Positions 1 through 12,600 of a DNA stretch of 64,000 nucleotides are shown here, one piece after another (positions within the stretch are counted from its first letter, which is position 1; each line of letters opens with the position of its first letter). This DNA comes from Lamellibrachia satsuma (Eukaryota; Annelida; Polychaeta; Sabellida; Siboglinidae): contig BSQZ01000129.1 in NCBI GenBank assembly GCA_033239005.1, forward strand, positions 600,583 to 664,582, read 5' to 3'. Below the pieces are notes generated by a model. That model was given only the letters and a program-made list of their open reading frames with translations. It was not told where the DNA came from and ran no database searches. The position numbers and the translations under genes are program-made.

Positions 1-390
1 ATATCGTCCATTAACAATATTGTAATTTTGGAGCTCTCCCGTAGGCGTAGACAGGATTAGGGCTGGGGCCGGTTTCATGTCGCCTACTTAGCGGCTAAGA
101 AAGTTTACTTAGCACTAAGATGACTGTCTTATGAATTTACGCGTTTCATGTCATCTACTTAGACTACGCAGTGGGCGCAACACCCTACTTAGCCTGCGCC
201 TCCTACCCCCGTGGCGTAAGTCAACTAAGTAGTTCTTAGGGACTTTCAAAATGGCGGCTCTCCGACAAGTACGTCGACTAAATGACGCAGCAAGATGAGG
301 ATTACGCTGGAATGGAGTGTTTAGAGACAAAACACACCCTTTCGAAATGTACGGTGATGTCAAGTGTTTAATAGGTACCGTTTTTGTCGT

Positions 391-660
391 GACGACATCA
401 TAGACTTAGTCGATTTGACCGCTGACAACGTTTTTATTTCTACACAAAAAGGCTGGCTCACAGCAACGCTCCAAAGTCTTGTCGCCTTGCGCTTATTTGC
501 GTGTACAATATAATAACTTTTTAAGTGGTTGTCGCGATTTTGTTTGGCATTAGCAACTAGCAAGGCAACAGTGTCTAAAGCAGTCCACAGAGTGGCTGCT
601 TCGTTCGCCCGATTCGTATCGCGATACGTTCTCTTCCACGAACACTTGACACATCAGCAG
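391..660 (+). pseudogene. Harbinger transposase N-terminal remnant
   Basis: Two short stretches in different frames resemble the region before the catalytic domain of HARBI1-like transposases. The first (391-513) reads DDIIDLVDLTADNVF and then LQSLVALRLFA before two stops. The second (about 541-660) reads ATSKATVSKAVHRVAASF and then RYVLF, like the helix-turn-helix 'GVSKSTVSRVVHRV...YIKFP' of this family. The DDE catalytic part is absent. It lies inside the TIR-bounded element at 66-1456, which supports the assignment. Confidence 0.55.
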
Positions 661-1004
661 GAATCCTCATTAAGGGTTGTAAAACCGCATCAGAGACTGG
701 AACTGTCATTTATCAAGCTGTGAAGCAGACCGTTCACTGAAAATGTTGGATAAGGACATGGAAAACTGTATTCTAGTTGCCTACAAGCTACAGCGTTGAC
801 AACTGTGAATTTATAATGAATTAATAATTAATGTATTGAACTTTCATTAAAAAAACGTTATGTACATTAATAAAATAAGTTGTGTTAATCAAACTGTGCT
901 TTTCTGTTTGATAACTTTAATACAATAATAAACACTGGAAGTCTGATAATTATTTGGACACCGACACTATTGAATGGCATAGGCCTGTTTGCTGACCTCC
1001 TTAA

Positions 1005-1147
1005 ACCATGTATATAGCCGGCATAGTAAATAATAAGCAATCGCTTTCTGTTTCTTTCGCAGATTGGTCGCATAAACGATGTATATAGACGGCATAGTAA
1101 ATAATAAGCAATCGCTTTCTGTTTCTTTCGCAGATTGGTCGCATTGT
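1005..1147. repeat. 72-bp tandem duplication
   Basis: Two almost identical copies lie head to tail, each containing ATGTATATAG, CGGCATAGTAAATAATAAGC and CGCAGATTGGTCGCAT. They lie inside the Harbinger-type element. The few differences suggest a recent duplication. Confidence 0.85.
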
Positions 1148-1459
1148 TCCTCAATTTATACTGTAAAATTGTGGCATGCTGCGAGTATTAACGCTGTCGA
1201 CTGTGTCGCGTGCTTTCGCCATGTCACTAACGGGATTATGGGAAGGGGAATCCCGGGGATTGCCCGTTGATAACGACTCATCTAACCACGTGATAGCCTT
1301 ACGCGCATTCTTAGTTAAGAAATAGGTCAGGCGCGCTACATAAAACTCGACTTGCTTAGTTTTACGCAACTACTTAGCTATGCAAAATTTTGAGTTTACG
1401 CACTTGCGTAGCGCTAAGTAACTGCGTAGTTTAAGTAGGCGACATGAAACCGGCCCCTG

Positions 1460-3528
1460 GTTCCCAAGTCTCAAGTCTCAAGTGGTTTACTCCAAACAGC
1501 CCAAACTTGGGCTAACGCAGGAGTTTGTGGTGGACTGTGCGCATGCGCTGTGGGTGGTACATTCGATTTAAGACTAGTATCATTAATGTTGCTGAAATGG
1601 TTTTTATTTGATAGTTTTATTTTTTTTATGTATAGGATGTTTAACGAAATTTTTTAATAGGTTGGTTGTGTGTATGGACACTGTCGCTGCATGTGGTTCC
1701 ATGTAGACCCACATGTTTACCGACTGGTCCCGTGTAGAAACACAGGAGTTAAATGTCATACGTAAGCTAGTAAGTAAGTAAGTAAGACTTATTGTTAATG
1801 CCATCATCCGGTGTCCCACAGCACAGGCCACAGGCACAGGGTTCTGTTCTACTTCTAGGGCGTGTTAATGTCCATCATACTCTTGCTCTACATGGACGGA
1901 AACATCAAATCTCACATATGCGTTTTGCAGATGACAGTATCATTTATTGTAAAATTACTTCAAAAATCCACCACAGAATTCTTAAGACTGACCAGATGCA
2001 AACATCAGATGGTATTTAAAGGTCCCTTCTCATTTCGAAGTTTTCTCTGTTCTCATTTTGATATTCATTTTGTGAAAAATCAAACCTACCTACTATCCAC
2101 TGTCAAATGCTAGCCCGTTTGTGCAACTTTTATATGTAGTTTTTGAGAAATCATCAGACAAACTGTTAAATCACTCACAAATTTAACCATTGGTGAAATT
2201 TCATAACTTCGTCATATGATCGGTGAGAGGATGGAAGTCAAACCCATGATCAGCATTGACCCGCACAGTGGTTACTATTTTGGATATCCACCAGATCTTA
2301 CGACTGAAGTAAATTTTTTCGATGATTTGAACAAAAATACACACTTTTTTTATTAAACTGACTATGGATATTACTTTAAACTATTCACACACTACATATT
2401 AGGACATTCAATGAACCGGAATCGCAATAGGCTAAATCAGTTGAGGATGCAGTTTTAACATAGCTAATTGTTTCCACCTACCAGTGACAAACAAAACTAA
2501 ACCCAGCACGCACAACTTCCATTTTCAAAATTTTTTAATATTTTTCACAGCAGACTTGGCCTAAACTGTTTTAATAAAATCTGAAAAAAATTGTTCCGTG
2601 TTGTATGGCTGTCTGGAGCAGATGTACACCATTGCGTGTATATTGTATATTGACATGAAGAGTTTCACGTACATGAATGTTTTTGATTTATGTTGATTTA
2701 TGTTGATTTATGTTCGTTTATGTTCGTTTATGTCCATTTATGTTCCTTTTGTTAATATGTGGACCAGAAACTTTTGAGTGGCACTGTCGTGGTTTGGTCT
2801 CTCTCTCTAAATAAATATTACAACAAAGGGGGGATACCAATACAAAGAAGAACTATCAAATAAAACTTCACCATATTAACCAACCTTAATCTTTACTATA
2901 AAAATCAATAGTTAAACCCTGACAGTCTACCAGTTCCAGCCAAGCTTACGACACCTATCAGCAACTCATCAGCTTACCCAGCCCTTGGCTGAGAGGGAAA
3001 CGCTCCTCAGTCTACACCACTGCCTGCCCTCAACTTCACTCTCTGACTGCAACACTATATAACATCCAAGTCTGGCTCACCAGACACTTACTAACCATTC
3101 ATTATCTCTCACTTTCCAGCCATCTAGTTTGAACAGACTAACTAACACCATATGTTTCTCATGAGGAAACAGTATCTGGATAATTAATTAATACTTATCA
3201 ATCTGGTGACACTGGACCTTGGCTCTTATCTAACACATCCCAGAACTGACACCCCAGCACTGACACTGGCAGAATACTTAAAACATGAAGTTAGATATAA
3301 TAAATACAACTTATATCAAACTGATGACATAATTATATCATAAAACTGATGTGGTAACAATTATATTATAATGAGCCCTACCCCACCACTATCAACTTTA
3401 CAAAGTGGGTGGGTGTATATACTGACCACCAACTCTTGAGCTCAGATGTCGAATACTGGCTTTGTGGAAAGTGAATATCCCACAAGTTTGCTTTGTTTAC
3501 ATAATTGTTTTCTTTTTCTTGTTTTCAG
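1460..3528. other. Upstream non-coding DNA
   Basis: No convincing exon is visible. A six-copy 10-bp repeat (GATTTATGTT and variants) lies at 2685-2744. The missing first exon of RNASEH2B could lie here or to the left of the window, but no start codon followed by a matching donor stood out. Confidence 0.4.
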
Positions 3529-3600
3529 AGTCTGTTTTTACAGAAAATGGAGACGTGAAGAACCAACCAACGTTTTGTGAACTGAGTCATCCAAAGACTG
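3529..3600 (+). CDS. RNASEH2B: RNASEH2B exon, first visible
   Basis: The acceptor is GTTTTCAG and the donor is ACTG|GTGGGT. It translates as SVFTENGDVKNQPTFCELS and then HPKT. The last base G joins AG at the next exon to make Glu, giving ...KT-EQPSLFLF. A second acceptor (TTTTTACAG, exon from 3544) is equally usable and keeps the frame. Confidence 0.8.
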
Positions 3601-6600
3601 GTGGGTGTCAAACATAAAAGTTGCAGAACACCATCCTGTAATTTTAATATGTAGTTTACTTAATAAAGAACTATGTACGGTAACAAAAAATGGTGGTCAT
3701 ATGACTTGTCCCACATTCTCATTTTGGGTGCTGAAATTCGTAAAATATAAAAAAGTTAAAGTTTAAGGCTGAATTATTCTGAAAGTATAGCAGCTAGAAG
3801 TCTACTGATCTAATAGGTTATTGTCAGTATCCCTAATGACAATTTGGACATTGTGCTGTAACAACAGACGTAAACAGATCAACCATTAGTAAAACAAGAC
3901 AACTGAGCCCTTATCAATTGACACATGATACAGTGAGACAGACACAGACCAGTGACATCCATGCTGTTGTAAGACAAGAACCCACTGGAGGTCCAGTGTT
4001 TATACAGTACAGCACACAGTCTTATCAGTTGACACATGATACAGTGAGACAGACACAGGCCAGTGACATCCATGCTGTTGTAAGACAAGAACCCACTGGA
4101 GGCCCAGTGTTTATACAGTACAGCACCCAGTCTGATCAGTTGACACATGATACAGTGAGACAGAAACAGGCCAGTGACATCCATGCTGTTGTAAGACAAG
4201 AACCCACTGGAGGCCCAGTGTTTATACAGTACAGCACCTAGTCTTATCAGTTGACACATGATACAGTGAGATAGACACAGACCAGTGACATCCATTGTGT
4301 TGTAAGATAAGAACCCACTGGAGGCCCAGTGTTTATACAGTACAGCACACAGTCTTATCAGTTGACACATGATACAGTGAGATAGACACAGACCAGTGAC
4401 ATCCATAGTGTTGTAAGACAAGAACCCACTGGAGGTCCAGTGTTTATACAGTACAGCACCAAGTCTTATCAGTTAACACATGATACAGTGAGACAGACAC
4501 AGGCCAGTGACATCCATGCTGTTGTAAGACAAGAACCCACTGGAGGCCCAGTGTTTATACAGTACAGCACCTAGTCTTATCAGTTGACACATGATACAGT
4601 GAGATAGACACAGACCAGTGACATCCATAGTGTTGTAAGACAAGAACCCACTGGAGGTCCAGTGTTTATACAGTACAGCACCAAGTCTTATCAGTTGACA
4701 CATGATACAGTGAGACAGACACAGGCCAGTGACATCCATGCTGTTGTAAGACAAGAACCCACTGGAGGCCCAGTGTTTATACAGTACAGCACACAGTCTT
4801 ATCAGTTGAAACATGATACAGTGAGACAGTCACAGACCAGTGACATCCATGCTGTTGTAAGACAAGAACCCACTGGAGGCCCAGTGTTTATACAGTACAG
4901 CACCAAGTCTTATCAGTTGACACATGATACAGTGAGACAGACACAGGCCAGTGACATCCATGCTGTTGTAAGACAAGAACCCACTGGAGGCCCAGTGTTT
5001 ATACAGTACAGCACCCAGTCTTATCAGTTGACACATGATACAGTGAGACAGACACAGGCCAGTGACGTCCATGCTGTTGTAAGACAAGAACCCACTGTAG
5101 GCCCAGTGTTTATACAGTACAGCTCCCAGTCTTATCAGTTGACACATGATACAGTGAGACAGACACAGACCAGTGACATCCATGCTGTTGTAAGACAAGA
5201 ACCCACTGTAGGCCCAGTGTTTATACAGTACAGCTCCCAGTCTTATCAGTTGACACATGATACAGTGAGACAGACACAGGCCAGTGACATCCATGCTGTT
5301 GTAAGACAAGAACCCACTGGAGGCCCAGTGTTTATACAGTACAGCACACAGTCTTATCAGTTGACACATGATACAGTGAGACAGACACAGGCCAGTGACA
5401 TCCATGCTGTTGTAAGGCAAGAACCAACTGGAGGCCCAGTGTTTATACAGTACAGCACCCAGTCTAAAGCTTTCGATAAAGTGCCACATCAAAGATTGTT
5501 ACTTAAACTAAAAGCCCATGGTATAGGCAATGATGTAATCAACTGGATAGAAAAGTGGCTTACACACAGAAGACAGAGAGTAATAGTAGATGGTAAGATT
5601 TCAAACTGGAAATCTGTTTTGAGTGGGGTACCACAGGGATCAGTGTTAGGCCCTATACTGTTTTTAATATATATAAATGATTTGGAGGATGACATATCTA
5701 GCAAAGTACTCAAATTTGCAGATGACACAAAAGTATTCAGAAAGGTTACTAATGACACAGATAAACAAAGTTTACAGGATGATCTAGAAAAATTAGTTAA
5801 ATGGTCAGAAAAATGGCAAATGTTATTCAATTTTGGGAAGTGTAAATGTATACACATAGGACATGGAAATATGGACGAGGAATATAAAATGGGGGATGCT
5901 GTACTAGGTAGAACCACACAAGAAAAGGATTTAGGAGTAACATTTAATGCTGACATGAAAGTTTCAGAGCAATGTGGGATTGCTGCTTCAAAAGGAAATC
6001 AAATTCTAGGCCTAATTAGGAGAACTATCACGTATAAGGAGAAACATCTAATTGTATCCCTGTACAAAGCAATAGTTAGACCACATTTGGAATATTGTAT
6101 TCAAGCATGGAGGCCATATCGTAAAAAAGACATAGATAAGCTAGAAAGAATACAACGAAGAGCAACTAAGATGATTCCAGAATTAAGAGACCTTAGTTAC
6201 GAAAGTCGCTTATTACAATGTGGTTTGACAACACTAGAGACCAGGAGACTAAGAGGAGACCAAATAGAAGTGTTTAAAATAGTGAACGGTTATGAGGATG
6301 TTGATAGGAATATGTTCTTCAAACTTAAAGAAGGCAGTAGAACCAGAGGACACAAAGCAGCATTAGTTAAGGAACAGTGTAGGTTGGACATGAGAAAGTA
6401 CTCTTTCTCACAGAGAGTGATAAATGAATGGAACAGACTGCCAAATGATTGTGTTAATGCTAGTAGTGTGAATATGTTTAAAAATAGAATTGACAGATAT
6501 CTGATAAGGGCGGGCTACACATAGATGAGAAAACTGTTGGACTCTCGATAAGCCAATGGCTTCCTTGTCCACTTGCCATCTGGAACTTGTTGTTCGAGAT

Positions 6601-9600
6601 GGCAATCTTGTTAAATCTTGTTAAATCTTGTTAAATCTAATCAGTTGACACATGATACAGTGATGTAGACACAGGCCAGTGACATCCATGCTGTTGTAAG
6701 ACAAGAACCCACTGGAGGTCCAGTGTTTATACAGTACAGCACACAGTCTTATCAGTTGACACATGATACAGTGAGACAGACACAGGCCAGTGACATCCAT
6801 GCTGTTGTAAGACAAGAACCCACTGGAGGTCCAGTGTTTATACAGTACAGCACACAGTCTTATCAGTTGACACATGATACAGTGAGACAGACACAGGCCA
6901 GTGACACCCATGCTGTTGTAAAGCAAGAACCCACTGGAGGCCCAGTGTTTATACAGTACAGCACCCAGTCTGATCAGTTGACATATGATACAGTGAGACA
7001 GACACAGGTCAGTGACATCCATGCTGTTGTAAGACAAGAACCCACTGGAGGCCCAGTGTTTATACAGTACAGCACCCAGTCTGATCAGTTGACATATGAT
7101 ATAGTGAGACAGACACAGGCCAGTGACATCCATGCTGTTGTAAGACAAGAACCCACTGGAGGCCCAGTGTTTATACAGTACAGCACCTAGTCTTATCAGT
7201 TGACACATGATACAGTGAGATAGACACACACCAGTGACATCCATAGTGTTGTAAGACAAGAACCCACTGGAGGCCCAGTGTTTATACAGTACAGCACACA
7301 GTCTTATCAGTTGACACATGATACAGTGAGATAGACACAGACCAGTGACATCCATAGTGTTGTAAGACAAGAACCCACTGGAGGTCCAGTGTTTATACAG
7401 TACAGCACCAAGTCTTATCAGTTGACACATGATACAGTGAGACAGTCACAGACCAGTGACATCCATGCTGTTGTAAGACAAGAACCCACTGGAGGCCCAG
7501 TGTTTATACAGTACAGCACCAAGTCTTATCAGTTGACACATGATACAGTGAGACAGACACAGGCCAGTGACATCCATGCTGTTGTAAGACAAGAACCCAC
7601 TGGAGGCCCAGTGTTTATACAGTACAGCACCAAGTCTTATCAGTTGACACATGATACAGTGAGACAGACACAGGCCAGTGACATCCATGCTGTTGTAAGA
7701 CAAGAACCCACTGGAGGCCCAGTGTTTATACAGTACAGCACCTAGTCTTATCAGTTGACACATGATACAGTGAGATAGACACAGACCAGTGACATCCATA
7801 GTGTTGTAAGACAAGAACCCACTGGAGGCCCAGTGTTTATACAGTACAGCACACAGTCTTATCAGTTGACACATGATACAGTGAGATAGACACAGACCAG
7901 TGACATCCATAGTGTTGTAAGACAAGAACCCACTGGAGGTCCAGTGTTTATACAGTACAGCACCAAGTCTTATCAGTTGACACATGATACAGTGAGACAG
8001 ACACAGGCCAGTGACATCCATGCTGTTGTAAGACAAGAACCCACTGGAGGCCCAGTGTTTATACAGTACAGCACACAGTCTTATCAGTTGACACATGATA
8101 CAGTGAGACAGTCACAGACCAGTGACATCCATGCTGTTGTAAGACAAGAACCCACTGGAGGCCCAGTGTTTATACAGTACAGCACCAAGTCTTATCAGTT
8201 GACACATGATACGGTGAGACAGACACAGACCAGTGACATCCATGCTGTTGTAAGACAAGAACCCACTGTAGGCCCAGTGTTTATACAGTACAGCTCCCAG
8301 TCTTATCAGTTGACACATGATACAGTGAGACAGACACAGACCAGTGACATCCATGCTGTTGTAAGGCAAGAACCCACTGGAGGTCCAGTGTTTATACAGT
8401 ACAGCACCCAGTCTTATCAGTTGACACATGATACAGTGAGACAGACACAGGCCAGTGACATCCATGCTGTTGTAAGACAAGAACCCACTGGAGGCCCAGT
8501 GTTTATACAGTACAGCACACAGTCTTATCAGTTGACACATGATACAGTGAGACAGACACAGGCCAGTGACATCCATGCTGTTGTAAGACAAGAACCCACT
8601 GGAGGTCCAGTGTTTATACAGTACAGCACACAGTCTTATCAGTTGACACATGATACAGTGAGACAGACACAGGCCAGTGACATCCATGCTGTTGTAAGAC
8701 AAGAACCCACTGGAGGTCCAGTGTTTATACAGTACAGCACACAGTCTTATCAGTTGACACATGATACAGTGAGACAGACACAGGCCAGTGACACCCATGC
8801 TGTTGTAAGGCAAGAACCCACTGGAGGCCCAGTGTTTATACAGTACAGCACCCAGTCTGATCAGTTGACATATGATATAGTGAGACAGACACAGGTCAGT
8901 GACATCCATGCTGTTGTAAGACAAGAACCCACTGGAGGCCCAGTGTTTATACAGTACAGCACCCAGTCTTATCAGTTGACACATGATACAGTGAGACAGA
9001 CACAGGCCAGTGACATCCATGCTGTTGTAAGACAAGAACCCACTGAAGGCCCAGTGTTTATACAGTACAACACCTAGTCTTATCAGTTGACACATGATAC
9101 AGTGAGACAGACACAGGCCAGTGACATCCATGCTGTTGTAAGACAAGAACCCACTGGAGGCCCAGTGTTTATACAGTACAGCACCCAGTCTTCATCATAT
9201 GTCATACCAGCATCTTCTAAATAACTTCAGTTATTGAGTGTAGTAAAAGTACAATGGGTTAAAATACATGGCTCACTAATGTGACTGTTAAACCACTATA
9301 ATAACACGTAGGATACGGGTGGTAAGCTTATGCATAAATTACGAAAAGACCACTGTTAGGCAAGTTTGTAAGAAAAAAATTGTGTTTATTACAGCTCTTT
9401 TAACTACTAAAATAATACAACACCAAGTTTCTCAGCCATTGCACAATTTACTCTCCTGATCTAACTTCAGTACACATCAAAGAACAAAATTCAAACAAAA
9501 GAAAGAGCAGAATTAATACAAAAGTTAAGACAATTTAGAAAAAAAATCAAAGAATAAAGAAAAGGTGGTGTAAAGTATTAAACACAGTAATAAAGATGGT

Positions 9601-12600
9601 ATTAAAGAGTGAGCCAGATGGTATCAAGAGTGAGCCAGATGGTATCAAGAGTGAGCCAGGACTTGTTTTAGCCTGTACAAATACAAAGAGAACAAGTAAG
9701 TTAGTTGCCTGCCGTAGTGTCCAGTGTAAGATAAGATGATAATATCAACATCAGATTCTATTAAATACCATAGTTCCAACACATTGGTGCTGTTCACCAT
9801 ATATGTTAAATACCATAGTTCCAACACATTGGTGCTGTTCATAGTATTGTTTGTAAAATGCCTGTTATCTTATTCAGTACTAATATAATATAATAATATT
9901 GTTTATCCATAAATTCCCTACCATACATGTAGGTATGAATGTAATACTGGTACGCTTCATGTATAAACCCTGTCCTGATAGCATACACTCCACAGTCAAC
10001 AATGTTGTCAATTTCACACATGCACTGCCTGACTAGCATAGCTGTCATTCCACTGTTGTTTACAAACAAGTCTTGGACACTGCTCAATGCACAGGTCTCT
10101 AGGGGTAAGACCACAGTTGACCTTCCTGTTTATTGTTTCACACGAATGTAGGGCGTATGAAATTGTAAAATGGTAACTTAATAAATTAATATTATGTGAC
10201 ATGAGTGCCTTTGAGCAGGAATATTCACAGGTTTGTTTGTAGAAGCTATTGGCTGTGAAACAGTGCATTTTTTAAAGAGTTTAACTGGCGGAGGGATTTA
10301 TGGGAATTTTTCTGCTATGGGCCACATGGGCGCATAAATACATGGCTATTTTTGTCAAAATTGATAGGCATCGCACGTCGGGGCGATTTAAAAGAGCTGG
10401 AGGTATGTGATTTTGATAAAATTTGGTCAGTATATCAATGAGATGATGGCAATTGCTGTGTACAATTTTCAGAATTTTTGATGGTCACGTTTTCTTATAA
10501 TCAGACAAAACGTTAACATGGCCACCAATGCAATTCTCAACTGTGGTCTGACTCCTCTAGGGAATGGTCAAGACCAGCAAACTCCTAGCCATCTCCTGGA
10601 GTAATTAATTGTTGTAACTTCAAAGGGAGAGAGACACCAGTCTGATCCTGGCTTAACTGTAGGGACAGTTACCTAATACTTTAGTACATACACAATCTAT
10701 CAAAGCATCTTGTATATAGTCTCATACCATATTAATTAAACAGTAGCACCGCTAAACATGATAGAAACTGGACTTTCTTAAGTGTTCTGTACATGTATCA
10801 GCTAATGACTGCAAGTGATCAAATCTGGGAATCTGCATACCGCAATCATCTTTATCAGTAATACTTAGATTATCACCCCATACGTATACATGCATGCATG
10901 TACCCCATGAAAAACCTGTTAGTCAAGGGTCAACATCTCTGTGACACATGCAGACATAGACCACTACACATGCACACATAGACCACTACACATACAGACA
11001 TAGACCACTACACATGCAGACATAGACCACTACACATGCAGACATAGACCACTACACATGCACACATAGACCACTACACATACAGACATAGACCACTACA
11101 CATGCACACATAGACCACTACACATACAGACATAGACCACTACACATGCAGACATAGACCACTACACATGCTAGACTTATATTTGTTGTTACGTTCACAT
11201 GTTAAACAGTCCCACCCTATGTTACGTTCACATGTTAAACAGTCCCACCCTATGTTACGTTCACATGTTAAACAGTCCCACCCTACGTTACGTTCACATG
11301 TTAAACAGTCCCACCCTATGTTATGTTCACATGTTAAACAGTCCCACCCTATGTTATGTTCACATGTTAAACAGTCCCACCCTATGTTATGTTCACATGT
11401 TAAACAGTCCCACCCTATGTTATGTTCACATGTTAAACAGTCCCACCCTATGTTATGTTCACATGTTAAACAGTCCCACCCTATGTTATGTTCACATGTT
11501 AAACAGTCCCACCCTATGTTATGTTCACATGTTAAACAGTCCCACCCTATGTTATGTTCACATGTTAAACAGTCCCACCCTACGTTATGTTCACATGTTA
11601 AACAGTCCCACCCTATGTTATGTTCACATGTTAAACAGTCCCACCCTATGTTATGGCAGTGTCTGGAACTTCTGCAATACAATGAGATGCCGGTCTGGTG
11701 GTCCACACCTGCTTCCCGGCAGCTAGCTGACTTATCGCTCTAGTCTACGGGGAATGATGTAACTCCATCACTCTAACACAACTATGAAATGCAGACTGCT
11801 GAAATCCTTCTTGGAAATATTTTAAACTGTTATTTTCCATTTTCGTGCACCCAGAATATCCTTTGTCCTATCATACTTGAATTTTGCATAGATAATCCGC
11901 ACCAATATGTCTATATTCAGCAATTTCAGATATGTAGCTTGTAAACTTCTTAAGTTAGAAGCACTTGAAAGCAGATAAAAATAATGGGTGCATTTTTGGG
12001 TGCTTACCCCTGTTCTCATCATCACATGCAGACACAATTTGCATGTAAATGCTTAGTTCTTGTGCAGAAATACTCATGTATACTTACTCATTCATTGGTT
12101 AAAATTTAAGCAAATTCTGAGACATCAACTTTTGAAATTTCCTGAAAATGGGTTGATTTGACATGGAATGACCCCAAGTAACTGTCTTTGTAGCCTTTCT
12201 ATTTATGTCTTAATGGCATATCTGGGCATCTTAGTGATGCATTAAATTAAAGATTTGTGGGTTTGTGTACTAACAAATAAATCCCACACCACAAGTAATT
12301 ATGTAATACATATATTTACCAAAAAGATTAAATATCACCAGATGTTTTACTCAAAGACAGCTGATAAACTGTTCAGTTATGAGAAGCACCTAGTCCACCT
12401 CTCCCACCTCTCCCACCTCTCCCGCAATCAACTGTGCTCAGGTGAAACAGGAGCGGATGGGTGTGGCAGGAAGAAAGGGCCTCGGGGAAGGGCATGTTGA
12501 GACCACACCCCCCAGGAGTGACATCTAGAGCAGAGGGAGACTTACAAAGAATAATGAACCGTCTTTCTGTTTCAGAGCAGCCATCTTTGTTCCTCTTCAC

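Larger units (their letters stand above)
66..1456. mobile_element. PIF/Harbinger-type DNA transposon, decayed
   Basis: The two ends are perfect 25-bp inverted repeats that begin GGGCCGGTTTCATGTCGCC. They are flanked by the 3-bp direct repeat CTG (63-65 and 1457-1459), which looks like a target-site duplication. Short motifs such as CTACTTAG recur just inside both ends. A 3-bp duplication together with the transposase trace inside points to PIF/Harbinger. No intact transposase frame remains, so this copy is non-autonomous or dead. Confidence 0.75.

Noticed and set aside
1792..2019. Possible reverse transcriptase trace (RFADDSIIYC)
   Set aside because: One short motif without the neighbouring GVPQGS-type block in a fitting frame; too weak.
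4662..6524. A 620-codon frame joining satellite repeats to reverse transcriptase
   Set aside because: The first 268 codons are 111-bp satellite units that happen to be in frame with the inserted element; only the retrotransposon part from 5463 is real coding sequence.
3879..9146. Long - strand frames over the 111-bp array
   Set aside because: The unit is 37 codons, so frames stay open on both strands regardless of function.
10944..11655. CRISPR-like array
   Set aside because: The repeats are contiguous with no unique spacers, and the context is an animal intron.
11140..11743. Overlapping frames of 175-191 codons over the 33-bp array
   Set aside because: Same cause (11 codons per unit), open on both strands and in several frames.
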